A stretch of DNA of 64,000 bases from Streptomyces capitiformicae (GCF_002214185.1 NZ_CP022161.1:10051486-10115485), one strand, 5' to 3'. Counted from the stretch's first letter, positions 17,703-26,843 are shown. Notes: generated by a model from the sequence alone, not told the origin. Program-made: numbers and translations.

Positions 17703-18203
17703 TTAGGCTAACAGAGCTTCTACCAGGACTGCTTGGAGCATTCCCTCTTCAAGGGCAGTCCTGATTTCGGCTGCGGAGGGGTCCCCGGTGAGGCCGGTGC
17801 ACAGGACCGCGCAGGGCTCGTTCTGCAGCATCTTCCACATCGCGTCGGACAGAACGGTATTGGGGACGCGGACAGTCTGCGTCTCTTCAGGGGCGGGGCC
17901 CTCGTGGTAGAGGCCCCTGAAGGTGCGGTCCTGGGTGACGAAGACTGCCTTCCACTTGTGGTGGGCCTCGGGGATGGTCTCGTTCTGCCAGGGCGGCCAG
18001 GTGAAGCGGCTTCGATCAACGTCGGCCCCGGCCGGGTCGGTGACGGTGCTCAGCACGATAACGATGACGCTGGTGCCCAGAATGATTTCGTTGACGAGGT
18101 CGGTCAGGCGGTTGACCTGCACCTGCGAGCTGGGAAGCGTGACGTGCGTGAGGCTCATGTCGAAGGCGGGCAGCCGACCGGGTGGGTGGGGCGGTGTCGT
18201 CAT
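17703..18203 (-). CDS. Unrecognised 166-aa protein between two HA helicases
   Basis: ATG 18203 follows an AGGAG about 12 bp upstream. The product (MTTPPHPPGRLPAFDMSLTH...) has a short hydrophobic strand LGTSVIVIVLSTV at residues 42-54, a TWPPWQNETIPEAHHKWKAVF segment and an acidic C-terminal half with Cys at about 131 and 135. It has no signal peptide and no family signature I recognise. Third-position GC is lower than in neighbours, suggesting foreign origin. Its place between two related helicases, all on one strand, suggests it acts with them. Confidence 0.6.
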   Translation of the reverse strand: MTTPPHPPGRLPAFDMSLTHVTLPSSQVQVNRLTDLVNEIILGTSVIVIVLSTVTDPAGADVDRSRFTWPPWQNETIPEAHHKWKAVFVTQDRTFRGLYHEGPAPEETQTVRVPNTVLSDAMWKMLQNEPCAVLCTGLTGDPSAAEIRTALEEGMLQAVLVEALLA

Positions 18204-18396
18204 GATGCCGCAGTACTCCTGATTGAGGACGTCGGTTTCCCTGCTTCCACGCTGCGGTGGGTGCCGGTCGGGGAACCGGTGTCGGGGTTTGCCGGACAGC
18301 TGCGGCAGACACTGTCGCAAGGATCCGGGACGGCTCTTTGTACAAGGGGGCGGAGGAAGGCCCGGGCTTGCGTGGTCTGCCGGTGCGCACGGCGGT

Positions 18397-20769
18397 TCAG
18401 GGTGTGCTGTGCCGGTGGCGTGAGGTCCAGCGCATGTCGAGGGCTTCCAGGGCGTCCAGTTGTTCTCGCGAGAGGGTTTGCGGGACGCGTCGTTTCTCGG
18501 CGAGCCACCTTCCCAGCGCGAAGGCGGGGCCGTCTGCGCAGGTGTAGTTGTAGGGAACGTCCAGGTGATGGTGGCGGCGGCGGTAGGCGTAGGCGGCCTG
18601 CAGTCCTCGGGCGAAGGCCCACTGGGAGGCACCGCGGGGGCGGCGCAGCAGGAGGGCCAGGGGGTGCTCGATGGGCAGGTCGCCCAGGAGGTGGTGCTGG
18701 TAGGGCTCGAGCTTGTCGAGGTTGTCGATCTGCTGGGCCAGCCACTGGGTGAGCTGGTGGGCGGTGCCGGTGGGTTGGCGCGGGTCGGGGAAGATCAGGG
18801 TGTTGTCGCGTGCGGCGGTGTGGGCGCGGGCGTAGGTGCGTTTCCATTCGGCTCTGCCTTTGGCGTTCCACCAGGGGTAGATCTCGTTCAACGCCCGGTG
18901 ATAGCAGTGGGGCAGGCGGCGTGCATTGGCTTCCTTTCGGCGCTCGGCGAGCCAGCGGCCCAGGTGCATGCCTTGGTGGTGTTCGGCCCACTGTGGTGCG
19001 AGGTGTCCGTGGCGGGTGACGTAGTCGCGGGCGATGAGGAGTTTTCGCTCGATGCTGTGCGGGGGGTGTTCCCAGATCATGCCGAGGGTGTCCAGGGCTG
19101 CGATGCGTTCGGGCAGGAGCAGGCCGTTCTTGCGCATGGACCGCTGCACGCCGATCCACCAGCCGAGGTAGAAGAAGCCGTCGTGCAGGTGGAGGCTGGG
19201 GACGTCGAGGTGGCCGTGTTGGGTGCGGAAGTCGGTGGCGACGTCGAAGGCTCCCTCCCAAACCCGGTTGGGTGCCATGACGTCGTTCAGGTCGAGGACG
19301 GGGATGATCTCGTCGGCGCGTTCGGGGGGCGGGGCGATCTGGGGGGCGGCGGGGTCGCTCGGGTACCGGAAGTGGTCGACGAGGTGGAAGGTGTGCTCGT
19401 CGTAGACGTCGAGGTCGATGAGAACCCGGTAGATCAGGTGGAAGGCGGTCTTCTTGACTGCCTCCTCGAGGGTTTCACCGGGGGCCATGTAGATGGGGAT
19501 GACGATGGTGGAGATCTTGTTGTCGCCGGGGGTCTGGCGCAGGGCGCGTCCGATGGACTGGATGATGTCGATGGTGCTGGTCTTGGGGTGGGCGAACAGC
19601 AGGGAGTCGATGGCGGGAATGTCGACGCCTTCGGCGCAGCAGCGGCAGTTGGTGAGGACGGCGCGCCGGGGCGGCTGCTGTGAGGCGGGAGTGTTCAGTG
19701 GTGTGTCGGCGAAGGCGGTGAAGTTCTTGTGGCGTTCGAAGGGGGTCTGCCGGGAACTGACGGTGCCGACCTGCAGCGGGGTGCGGTAGGCCGCAGGCAT
19801 GAGAGCTGCGGTCTCGTGGAGCGTTTCCGCGAAGACTTCCGCCGCGTCGATACAGGGGTGGAAGGTCAAGGTGCGGCGCAGGTCGTAGCGGTGCTGCGCG
19901 ACCAGCAGGGCGACTTGGGCGGCTGCGGCACGCAAGGCTTCGCCGGTCCAGGTGTTGGTGGGGAGCCGTTTCAGAAGGCCGCGGAGGTCTTCGTCCCTGA
20001 TGACGACGCCGGCGATGCGGTAGTCGGCCAGGAGCCCCTCGTCGATCGCTTCTCTCAGGGAGATGCGGTAGACGACGGGCCCGTAGATGCTCACGTCGTC
20101 CATGGAAGCGATGATCGTGTCGGTGCTGATGCCTTTGGCGCGGGCCTTTTTCTCGTCGAAGACGCGGGGCGTCGCGGTCATGTAGAGGCGGTGGCGGGCG
20201 GGGAGCTTGTCGTCCTGGTGGACGTGGGCCCATGGTTTGTCGTAGTCGCCGGCGGTGCGGTGGGCTTCGTCGGCGACCACGACGTCCCAGCGGGGCAGGT
20301 GGAAGTCGCGGTGGGCTTCGACCACCTTGTCCAGGGAGTCGTAGGTGCAGAACACGTTGAGCGGTCCGTGAGTGTCGGCTGCCTGCAAGGCCAGTTCGTC
20401 ACCGGTGTGGACCAAGGTGAGGATGCCGGCCAGGTCCGGGTCCGCTGGTTTGTCTGAGGAGCAGACGCCGAGGTAGCGGCCGGGACGTCCTTCGCGGTGC
20501 CATACCGCGGCGGTCTGCTCGAGCAGCCGCAGGGAGGGCACGACTACCAGGGAGACGCCCTCGGGCGCGGTTTCCTGGACGGCGTGCAGGGCCACCAGGG
20601 TCTTTCCGGTGCCGGTGGCCATGACGACGGTGACGCGGCGATAGCCTTCGATGAAGCTGCTCACGCAAGCGTCTGCGGCGCTCTGCTGACGTCCGCGCAG
20701 GCGCGTCTTCAGGCGAGGGGCAGTGGCAGTTACTGTCGCAGCCGGGCGGATGCGCGTCGTCGTGGCCAT
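18397..20769 (-). CDS. Second DEAD/DEAH helicase with HA repeats
   Basis: ATG 20769 is chosen because GGGGGAGG lies three bases upstream; a start 14 codons earlier has no such site. The 790-residue product has Walker A MATGTGKTLVAL, VVVADEAHRTAGDYDKPW, TATPRVFDEKKARAKG, YGPVVYRISLREAIDEGLLADYRI, and motif VI QSIGRALRQTPG. After about residue 500 come HA repeats (RTQHGHLDVPSLHLHDGFFYLGWWIGVQR...IAALDTLGMIWEHP, then YVTRHGHLAPQWAEHHQGMHLGRWLAERRK). It shares architecture with the 15087-17552 helicase but is clearly divergent, not a recent duplicate. It is divergent from the TniQ gene, with a 175-bp shared control region. Confidence 0.87.
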   Translation of the reverse strand: MATTTRIRPAATVTATAPRLKTRLRGRQQSAADACVSSFIEGYRRVTVVMATGTGKTLVALHAVQETAPEGVSLVVVPSLRLLEQTAAVWHREGRPGRYLGVCSSDKPADPDLAGILTLVHTGDELALQAADTHGPLNVFCTYDSLDKVVEAHRDFHLPRWDVVVADEAHRTAGDYDKPWAHVHQDDKLPARHRLYMTATPRVFDEKKARAKGISTDTIIASMDDVSIYGPVVYRISLREAIDEGLLADYRIAGVVIRDEDLRGLLKRLPTNTWTGEALRAAAAQVALLVAQHRYDLRRTLTFHPCIDAAEVFAETLHETAALMPAAYRTPLQVGTVSSRQTPFERHKNFTAFADTPLNTPASQQPPRRAVLTNCRCCAEGVDIPAIDSLLFAHPKTSTIDIIQSIGRALRQTPGDNKISTIVIPIYMAPGETLEEAVKKTAFHLIYRVLIDLDVYDEHTFHLVDHFRYPSDPAAPQIAPPPERADEIIPVLDLNDVMAPNRVWEGAFDVATDFRTQHGHLDVPSLHLHDGFFYLGWWIGVQRSMRKNGLLLPERIAALDTLGMIWEHPPHSIERKLLIARDYVTRHGHLAPQWAEHHQGMHLGRWLAERRKEANARRLPHCYHRALNEIYPWWNAKGRAEWKRTYARAHTAARDNTLIFPDPRQPTGTAHQLTQWLAQQIDNLDKLEPYQHHLLGDLPIEHPLALLLRRPRGASQWAFARGLQAAYAYRRRHHHLDVPYNYTCADGPAFALGRWLAEKRRVPQTLSREQLDALEALDMRWTSRHRHSTP

Positions 20770-20944
20770 GGTCCTCCCCCGTGTGACGGCATGCGTGAGC
20801 ACCTGGTTCACAGGGTGGAAGGGGTGTGCGGGGCTGCGGCAGGACGTTCGCCTGGGTTCACCCGAACGAGTGCTGGCGTCCTTGACCGCGCGCTGCCGGG
20901 CCGGTCACGGTGCCGATAGTGGCGGCTTCGGCGGAAGGACACCT

Positions 20945-21988
20945 GTGCTGGACGATCCCGGCCTGTACGGGCCTCGCAGGGCACTGCCGTTGCGTGTGGG
21001 GCCGGTGGCGGGTGAGTCGACGGGGTCGTTCGTGAACCGGCTCGCGCACGGAAACGGCCTGGGTCTGGCCGACTTCCTCGACCGGGTAGGGCAGGGCGAG
21101 TCATCCGCGGATCCCGAGCGGGTGGAGAAGTATCCGCAGTGCACCGAGATGTACGTGAACGAGGCGGGGCTGCGCTTTCTGGGCGTCCTGGCTGACCGGG
21201 CGCCCGGTCTTCTGCAGCGGGATCTGCCCAGTCTGGGCTCAGGCCGGCTGCTGGCGGGCGGGCCGGAGGAAGCGGCGCAGTGGAGGTGGCCCTGGGAGCC
21301 GCTGGCGGGGCATCTCGTGCGGTACTGCCCGCCGTGCGGTGATGACCTGGGTGTCGGGGAGGCGGTGTGGCTGATGTCGCCGGACAGCTGGCAGGTCTGT
21401 CTGCGGCACGGTTCCTGGTCGGACGACTCCCGCGGCCGTGGTCCGGACTTCGTGCGGCTGGCCGAGCTGCCCGAGACGATGACGGCGCACCGCGCGCGGC
21501 AGGCCCTGGCCGCACGGTGGGGGCGGGCCGGTGAGGAGTTGTTCGCCGATGCCTTCCAGGTGGCGGTGTACTGGTGGACGCGGATGCCGGACACCGTGTG
21601 CTGGGTGCGGCGGGCCTGGACCGCTGGGCTGGACGCGCGGGAGATGCGGGCGGCCCCGCTGGTGATCTACCCGGAGGCGGCGGAACTCGCGCAGGCCATG
21701 GTGGACTTCGAACGGGCGGGGCAGCGGGATGCGGCGGACCGGGCCCGATGGCTCGCGGGCGTGGAACGGTTGATGGCCGGGTGGGGGGTGGACGTGGCGG
21801 AAGGACGTCAGGCGTTGCTGGTGTGGCTGGGGCGCCACCGTATGGGGCCGCCCGCGCCGGCCCGCCCAGCGGGGCGGCGTCACCTCACGCTGGCGTTGGG
21901 GCACTACCGGGTCGTGTCCCGGACTGGTTCGGTTCACCAGCGCTCGTGCCTGACCTGGCAGTTGGGTATGTCGGCCGCCGATATGTAG
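20945..21988 (+). CDS. TniQ-family protein
   Basis: GTG 20945 is preferred because GGAAGGA lies seven bases before it and the family domain begins right after; longer frames run into the divergent helicase. The 347-residue product reads LPLRVGPVAGESTGSFVNRLAHGNGLGLADFL, the N-terminal TniQ signature, then a zinc motif CPPC at about residue 128 and CLRHGSW further on. TniQ proteins are target-selection partners in Tn7/Tn5053-type transposition, and stand-alone copies are common in actinobacteria. No transposase (TnsB/TniA) or AAA ATPase (TnsC/TniB) gene is adjacent. The gene ends about 55 bp from the 3' end of tRNA-fMet. Confidence 0.75.
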   Translation: MLDDPGLYGPRRALPLRVGPVAGESTGSFVNRLAHGNGLGLADFLDRVGQGESSADPERVEKYPQCTEMYVNEAGLRFLGVLADRAPGLLQRDLPSLGSGRLLAGGPEEAAQWRWPWEPLAGHLVRYCPPCGDDLGVGEAVWLMSPDSWQVCLRHGSWSDDSRGRGPDFVRLAELPETMTAHRARQALAARWGRAGEELFADAFQVAVYWWTRMPDTVCWVRRAWTAGLDAREMRAAPLVIYPEAAELAQAMVDFERAGQRDAADRARWLAGVERLMAGWGVDVAEGRQALLVWLGRHRMGPPAPARPAGRRHLTLALGHYRVVSRTGSVHQRSCLTWQLGMSAADM

Positions 21989-21999
21989 GCCACATACGA

Positions 22000-22035
22000 G
22001 TGGGGGCCCAGAACCGTATGGTTTTGGGCCCCCAC
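22000..22035. terminator. Bidirectional terminator between TniQ gene and tRNA-fMet
   Basis: A 16-bp inverted repeat (GTGGGGGCCCAGAACC / GGTTTTGGGCCCCCAC) with a 4-nt loop and one mismatch lies 8 bp past the tRNA 3' end and 12 bp past the TniQ stop, where it could end both transcripts. Confidence 0.8.
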
Positions 22036-22042
22036 TCTGCAG

Positions 22043-22116
22043 TAGCGGGGACAGGATTTGAACCTGCGACCTCTGGGTTATGAGCCCAGCGAGCTACCGA
22101 GCTGCTCCACCCCGCG
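22043..22116 (-). tRNA. Initiator tRNA-fMet (anticodon CAT)
   Basis: Reverse-strand cloverleaf starting CGCGGGGTGGAGCAGCTCGG, with anticodon loop CTCATAA on a CTGGG/CCCAG stem and T arm CGCAGGTTCAAATCCTG. Two initiator features are present: an unpaired first position (C1 opposite T72) and three consecutive G-C pairs in the anticodon stem. No CCA is encoded. A plausible promoter (TTCAAC, 16-bp spacer, TAGCGT) lies just upstream. Confidence 0.95.
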
Positions 22117-22514
22117 TCGGTTCGCACCACGCTACGCCATGGCGGCAGGCGTTGAAGACCATTTTTCTGCCGGTCGCCTGGTTTTGTTGACGGGATCCGA
22201 CACCACTTGTTGCTCAGGGCCGAGAACGCCTCGCTTCAGCTGAGGGCGATGTCTGTGAGTTCTGGCAACGCCCGGGAGCTTGCGGTGGGAGCACGGACGT
22301 GCTCTGCGGGATGAGGCTGATCGCGCCCGCGTGAGATCGCCATGGGTTCAGGCATGAACGGACGTCAGGCCCGCATGGTCGGAGGGCCGCGCACTTCTAG
22401 ACGGAAGTCATGCGTTCCTGGACGAAAGACGGATGCCCGACCGCAGGCGGTCTCTCTAGCGTCGACAGGACCGGTGACGACCCGGACCCCTGAATTACTA
22501 CGCAAAGGATCCTC
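22117..22514. other. Non-coding region between tRNA-fMet and the membrane protein gene
   Basis: About 400 bp with no supported gene. It must hold the leftward tRNA-fMet promoter and the rightward promoter of the membrane-protein/glycosidase pair. No repeats or att-like tRNA copies were seen. Confidence 0.5.
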
Positions 22515-23531
22515 ATGTCCGCACCGTCCGCCCCTGCTGCACTGCCGCGGTTTCGGCACCGCTGGGCGGCGGTGGCCGGCCTACTCGTGCTGTCCCCGAT
22601 CAGCGCGGAGTACCTCATCGGCTACGGCGAAAGCACTGGTCGGCCACTGGAGTTGCTGGCGGGCCTGCTCATCCTCGCGCCGCTCTACGGAACCGTCGCC
22701 GTGCTCATCCGCGAGATCACTCGGCGCACCGGTCGTGGCTGGCCGACGATCCTGCTGTTGAGCGCGGCCTTCGGGGTGATCCAGGCCGGTCTGATCGACC
22801 AGACCCTGTTCGACAATGACGTCGACGCCGATGGCCCCGACTGGGCGACCCAGGCGCTGGTCACCCTCATCCCGGGCCTGGGGGTCGATGCGGCGAGCCT
22901 GCTGAACTATGTCGGGGGGCATGTGATCTGGAGTTTCGCCGCTCCGATCGCGGTGGTCGAATCCTGTGCCCCGCGCATCGCGAACCGGCGGTGGCTGGGC
23001 CCGGTCGGCGTCGGCGTCATGGTGCTGCTGTGGGCGCTGAGCGCCGCGTTGATCTACAACGACACGGCGGCAGACTCCACCGCCAGGCCGGCGCAGCTCA
23101 TCGGCGCCGCCGTGGTCGCCATCGCCCTGATCGCCGCCGCGCTCACCGTCCGACCCGCGAGGAGCTCATCATCTGCGAAGGTGCCGTCGTGGTGGCTGGT
23201 CGGCGGTGTCACAGGGGTCGCATGGTGCGCCAATCAGCTGCTGCCGGCGACCTGGGCGGGGGTGACGGTGAACGTGGTCGCCATGGTCGTACTCGGCTGG
23301 CTGCTGCTGCGCTGGTCGCGTCGGCATGGCTGGGGCCGTCGGCACGTACTGGCCGCCGCGGGCAGTGCCCTCGTCGTCCGCGCCGGGCTGTCATTCCTGG
23401 TCGAACCGCTCGGCGACAACGTGGATTTCACGGTGAAGTACATGGTCAACGCCGCGATGCTCGGTGGGGTCGCCGCCCTTCTCCTCATGGCCGCCCACCG
23501 TCTGCGGCGACAGGAGTCGAGCGCATGCTGA
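22515..23531 (+). CDS. Polytopic membrane protein of unknown function
   Basis: A 338-residue product from ATG 22515 with AAAGGATC upstream. About nine or ten hydrophobic segments are visible, e.g. WAAVAGLLVLSPISAEYLIGY, LLAGLLILAPLYGTVAVLI, GVGVMVLLWALSAALIY, LIGAAVVAIALIAAALTV, VNVVAMVVLGWLLLRW. The early SPISAEYLIGY and IREITRRTGRGWPTILLLSAAFGVIQAGLIDQ motifs look like an intramembrane enzyme or transporter, but I cannot name the family. Its stop overlaps the ATG of the next gene by seven bases, so both are made together. Confidence 0.8.
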   Translation: MSAPSAPAALPRFRHRWAAVAGLLVLSPISAEYLIGYGESTGRPLELLAGLLILAPLYGTVAVLIREITRRTGRGWPTILLLSAAFGVIQAGLIDQTLFDNDVDADGPDWATQALVTLIPGLGVDAASLLNYVGGHVIWSFAAPIAVVESCAPRIANRRWLGPVGVGVMVLLWALSAALIYNDTAADSTARPAQLIGAAVVAIALIAAALTVRPARSSSSAKVPSWWLVGGVTGVAWCANQLLPATWAGVTVNVVAMVVLGWLLLRWSRRHGWGRRHVLAAAGSALVVRAGLSFLVEPLGDNVDFTVKYMVNAAMLGGVAALLLMAAHRLRRQESSAC

Positions 23532-24493
23532 CCGTTCGCGGCATCTCCTACCTGGTCGGCGAGGCGGGCACCGCTGACGTGCGGCGGGACATGGAGGTCA
23601 TCGCCCGGGATCTGCACTGCACTACGGTGATGCTTATCGGGGACGGGAAGCGGTTGATCGATGCAGCCCGCACCGCCCTCGAGACCGGTCTCGGCGTCTA
23701 CATCCGGCCCCACGTTCCCGAGCTGCCTCAGCCGAAGCTGCTGGAGCACCTGGACGCCGTCGCCGAGGCGGCCGAAGAACTTCGCCGGGAACACCCGGAC
23801 CGGGTGACGCTCCTGGTCGGCAGCGAGTTCTCCCACACCGTGCCCGGCATCGTCCCCGGACCTCGCTCGTTCCTGCGCTTGAAGCTCATCGTGCGTTTCC
23901 AGCGCGTGCTGCGGCGCAGGATCGACCGGCGGCTCCACCGACTGCTCACCACCGCCGTGACCACCGCGCGGCGACGCTTCCGCGGGCCGGTCACCTACTC
24001 CGCGGCCGGGTGGGAACACATCGACTGGTCGCTGTTCGACCTGGTCGGCGTCAGCTTCTACCGTTCCGGCCGCAACCACCCGACCTACGCCGACCGCCTG
24101 CGCAGCATGGTGCGCGAGCACGACAAGCCCGTCGTCATCACCGAGTTCGGGTGCGGTGCCTTCACCGGAGCCGACCAGCGGGGAGCCGGTTCCTTCTGGA
24201 TCGTCAACTGGTTCGCCGTACCCCCTCGCATCCGCGGCGACCACCCCCGCGACGAGGCCGTCCAGGCTGGCTACCTCGGCGAACTCATCGACCAGTACAA
24301 CGCGGAGGGCCTGCACGGCTGCTTCGTGTTCACCTTCGCCATGCCTGACTTCCCGCATCACGACGATTCTCGTCTCGACCTCGACAAGGCCGGCTTCGGG
24401 GTCGTGGCGGTGACCGGCGACGGTGCGTGCAGACCCAAGGAGTCGTTCCACGAGGTCGCGCGACGCTACGGCGACATAGCCGCGGAGGAATGA
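23525..24493 (+). CDS. Glycoside-hydrolase-like TIM-barrel protein
   Basis: A 322-residue product whose ATG overlaps the membrane-protein stop (ATGCTGA). It has the repeating strand-helix pattern of a TIM barrel: FRGPVTYSAAGWEHIDWSLFDLVGVSFYR, then KPVVITEFGCGAFTGADQRG, then GLHGCFVFTFAMPDFPH. Glu101 (VGSEFSH) and Glu207 (TEFG) sit where clan GH-A glycosidases place acid/base and nucleophile. There is no signal peptide, so it acts inside the cell or with its membrane partner. Homologues are sometimes annotated as abortive-infection proteins, which I would not rely on. Confidence 0.65.
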   Translation: MLTVRGISYLVGEAGTADVRRDMEVIARDLHCTTVMLIGDGKRLIDAARTALETGLGVYIRPHVPELPQPKLLEHLDAVAEAAEELRREHPDRVTLLVGSEFSHTVPGIVPGPRSFLRLKLIVRFQRVLRRRIDRRLHRLLTTAVTTARRRFRGPVTYSAAGWEHIDWSLFDLVGVSFYRSGRNHPTYADRLRSMVREHDKPVVITEFGCGAFTGADQRGAGSFWIVNWFAVPPRIRGDHPRDEAVQAGYLGELIDQYNAEGLHGCFVFTFAMPDFPHHDDSRLDLDKAGFGVVAVTGDGACRPKESFHEVARRYGDIAAEE

Positions 24494-24716
24494 CCGCGTG
24501 AGATGAGCGGCCAGGCATCCACCGAACCCCCGAATGAGCCACGCAAACATCGCACTTCGAACCAGCGACGCGGGTCCAAGACCAACCTCGCAGGGCATCT
24601 GGAGCACCAGCGTTGCTGATTCTCATCGACATTTTCGGGCCCTGTGATCGCTGAGTGCTGCCCGAAATCGTCGACAAACGTTGCCCGCTCCAACTTACAG
24701 AACCAGTCGCCGGCTG

Positions 24717-25292
24717 CTACGCGGCGAAGCCGATGTTTTTGACGTACTCGTACTGGCCCCACTGGGAGCCCAGGTCGGGCAGGACATCGGCGGTCCAGGC
24801 GTCGTCCAGGCCTTGGTGGTCGCCGGCCGCCCAGGATCCGACGATCTTGTCCCAACGGCGCACGTTCATCGTCCGGTGTGCCACCACCCGCTGGAGCTGG
24901 CGCGCCACGCCGGACTGGTCGAGGGGGTGGATCTCCACGCGAGTGCCGCGGCCCTCGCGGTTGAGGCGAGCGGTGAGGTGGCGGGCGACGTTGCGGCGCC
25001 GCACCGCCCGGTAGGCGGCGTCGATGCGTTCCAGATTGGCCTTCGAGGGACGGCGTGTGCCCTGCAGCCATGCCTTCAGCGTGCGGTCGCTCACGGTCAG
25101 TCCGGCGTCCTTGGCGGCCTGCCAGGCCCTGTCCGACGTCGTCAGGTAGTGCAGGCGTGCCATCAGGCCACGCCTGGCGGTCACCGGGGTGGCGATATGA
25201 GCGGCGAGCCGGTCGAGCTGGCGGGCGACGGCTTCGCTGCCCTTGATCCCGCTCGCACCGAACTTCCCGAAGTCGATGTTCTTCTCCGGCAT
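24717..25292 (-). CDS. Small HTH protein, candidate terminal-protein (Tpg)-like partner of the Tap-like gene
   Basis: The 191-residue product starts at ATG 25292, directly abutting the upstream gene's stop (TAGATG), with AGGAG inside that gene as ribosome site; the two must be co-translated. It is basic, with a helix-turn-helix at about residues 62-88 (AGLTVSDRTLKAWLQGTRRP), then RNVARHLTARLNREGRGTRVEI and an aromatic C-terminus GQYEYVKNIGF. Tpg proteins, which cap telomeres of linear Streptomyces DNA, are about 185 residues, have an N-terminal HTH and follow tap in the same order. The resemblance is in size, layout and gene order rather than clear identity. A phage- or plasmid-type regulator is the alternative. 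Confidence 0.5.
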   Translation of the reverse strand: MPEKNIDFGKFGASGIKGSEAVARQLDRLAAHIATPVTARRGLMARLHYLTTSDRAWQAAKDAGLTVSDRTLKAWLQGTRRPSKANLERIDAAYRAVRRRNVARHLTARLNREGRGTRVEIHPLDQSGVARQLQRVVAHRTMNVRRWDKIVGSWAAGDHQGLDDAWTADVLPDLGSQWGQYEYVKNIGFAA

Positions 25293-26843
25293 CTACTGCT
25301 CCTGCCCCGTGCCGGCTTCGGTGCCGGTCCCGGCGGTGTACGTGTCCTTGACCTTGACCTCGGTAACCGAGCGGCCTTCGGGAAAGACACGGCGCCAGTC
25401 TCCGATGACGTGGAGCTCGTCGGTTCCCATCGCCCGTACGACCGTCAGCCCCCCGTCGTGGGCCTTGAGCGCCTTCATCCAGAGGTTGGCGAAGGCCTGG
25501 GAGCGGATGATGTGCATCCAGTCCGGGCGGTAGAGCTCCCGGTTGTAGTTCGACTCCCCCATCGTGGACACGAACTTGGAGTACATCGCCTTCACGTACT
25601 CCAGCGTCAGCTCGTCGCCGCCTGCGATCGCGGTGTCGCGGGCGTCCTTGAGGGCGATCCGGAACTTCTCCAGGAGGTTCTCGGTGGCGCCCGAGGTGTA
25701 CGACTCGTGGATCTCGGGCGGCTCACACAGACGGTGCTTCGGGCCGGACAGGCGCAGCAGCACGCGCAGGGTCGGTTCGGTGACCCACAGAGGGCCTGGT
25801 TCGTCGCGCTGGCCGATCGGGTTGGGCAGCACCGCGTCGTGCTCCCAGACGGGCGGGGTGATCAGGTGGACACCGGCGCGACGCCGGTCATGCGCGAAGC
25901 CCGTGGAGTGTTCCAGCTGGCCGAGCGGAAGGTGGGTCTTGAGGGCGCTCAAATAGGCGCCGTTGATGTCGAGCGCGGTGACGTCGTGCTTCCCGGGCGG
26001 CAGTCCGGGCCGCGTCCACTTGGGGCGGGCTTCCCAGATCTGATCGGCGCCCTTGGACGTCGGCTTCTTGAGGATGTCGGGGATCCAGGGGTGAGCGATC
26101 ACGTCGTAGCGGGCGCCCTTGCGGGTCTCGTCCAGCAGACGCATCGCCTCCGGGATGGCCCGCTTCAGCAATGCGGCGCTCGCGGCTTCGACGTCACCCT
26201 GGTGCTCGGCGAGCGCAGCGCGAACCGCTTCCTGGATCAAGTCGCCCGGCCCGGACGGCTCCTGGAACGCCCGCCCGCGCAGGGGCGCACCTTTCCCGCC
26301 GACCGGGCGGGGCGGGCGTACTCTACGCGGCTCGTGGGCCTGGGCAGACGGCGCGGCGGGCTCGCGTTTCGGGGTTTCGACAGGGGTCGCCTGGCAGTCG
26401 GAGGGGTCCAGGTGCTGAGCGAACCCCGCCACGCGTTGTTCGGCGGGACGGCCGCACAGCACACACGGCTCGGGCACGGCGAGCAGCTCCACCTCGTCCT
26501 CGTCCTGGCCGGCTTCCGGCGAAGACGCAGAGGTGACGGCCGCCGCAGCAGCGTCTGACGCCATGGGCTGCTCGGCCAGCTCCGCCCTGTTCTCCGTATC
26601 GGTGGCGAGCTTGGCGTTCAGCCCGTCCAGCAGATATGCATACTTGGCCCGGGCCTCGCCGGCAGGGTCCCGGCCGCTCTCCCATCCACTGAGGGTGGAC
26701 GGGCTCACGCCGAGCGCGCGGGCCACCTGCGCCTTGGACAGCCGGGCCCGCTCCCGCAGCTCGCGGCGCACCTGGCAGGGCGGAAGTTGGGCCTGCGGCC
26801 CGACGGCGTCGAGCAGCGAGTCGATCGCGTCGAAGTCACTCAC
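25293..26843 (-). CDS. Telomere-associated protein (Tap)-like: HTH plus polymerase-like domain
   Basis: A 516-residue product from ATG 26843; its first bases overlap the stop of the upstream regulator. Residues 1-70 (DAIDSLLDAVGPQAQLPP, then LSKAQVARALGVSPSTLSGW) match the N-terminal HTH of Tap, followed by a low-complexity linker with a CxxC (about 128). From about residue 288 the sequence HDVTALDINGAYLSAL, AVLPNPIGQRDEPGPLWVTEPT, LEKFRIALKDARDT, YVKAMYSKFVSTMGES and YRPDWMHIIRSQAFANLW follows, block by block, the C-terminal polymerase-like half of Tap as I remember it (Asp-Ile-Asn, NP...GPxW, PxW). Tap (about 740 residues) recruits Tpg to linear ends; this copy is shorter, lacking a middle section. 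Confidence 0.7.
   Translation of the reverse strand: MSDFDAIDSLLDAVGPQAQLPPCQVRRELRERARLSKAQVARALGVSPSTLSGWESGRDPAGEARAKYAYLLDGLNAKLATDTENRAELAEQPMASDAAAAAVTSASSPEAGQDEDEVELLAVPEPCVLCGRPAEQRVAGFAQHLDPSDCQATPVETPKREPAAPSAQAHEPRRVRPPRPVGGKGAPLRGRAFQEPSGPGDLIQEAVRAALAEHQGDVEAASAALLKRAIPEAMRLLDETRKGARYDVIAHPWIPDILKKPTSKGADQIWEARPKWTRPGLPPGKHDVTALDINGAYLSALKTHLPLGQLEHSTGFAHDRRRAGVHLITPPVWEHDAVLPNPIGQRDEPGPLWVTEPTLRVLLRLSGPKHRLCEPPEIHESYTSGATENLLEKFRIALKDARDTAIAGGDELTLEYVKAMYSKFVSTMGESNYNRELYRPDWMHIIRSQAFANLWMKALKAHDGGLTVVRAMGTDELHVIGDWRRVFPEGRSVTEVKVKDTYTAGTGTEAGTGQEQ

Noticed and set aside
20723..20944. Upstream extension of the TniQ frame to an ATG at 20723
   Set aside because: It overlaps the start of the divergent helicase, lacks a ribosome site and adds nothing conserved; GTG 20945 has a good site.
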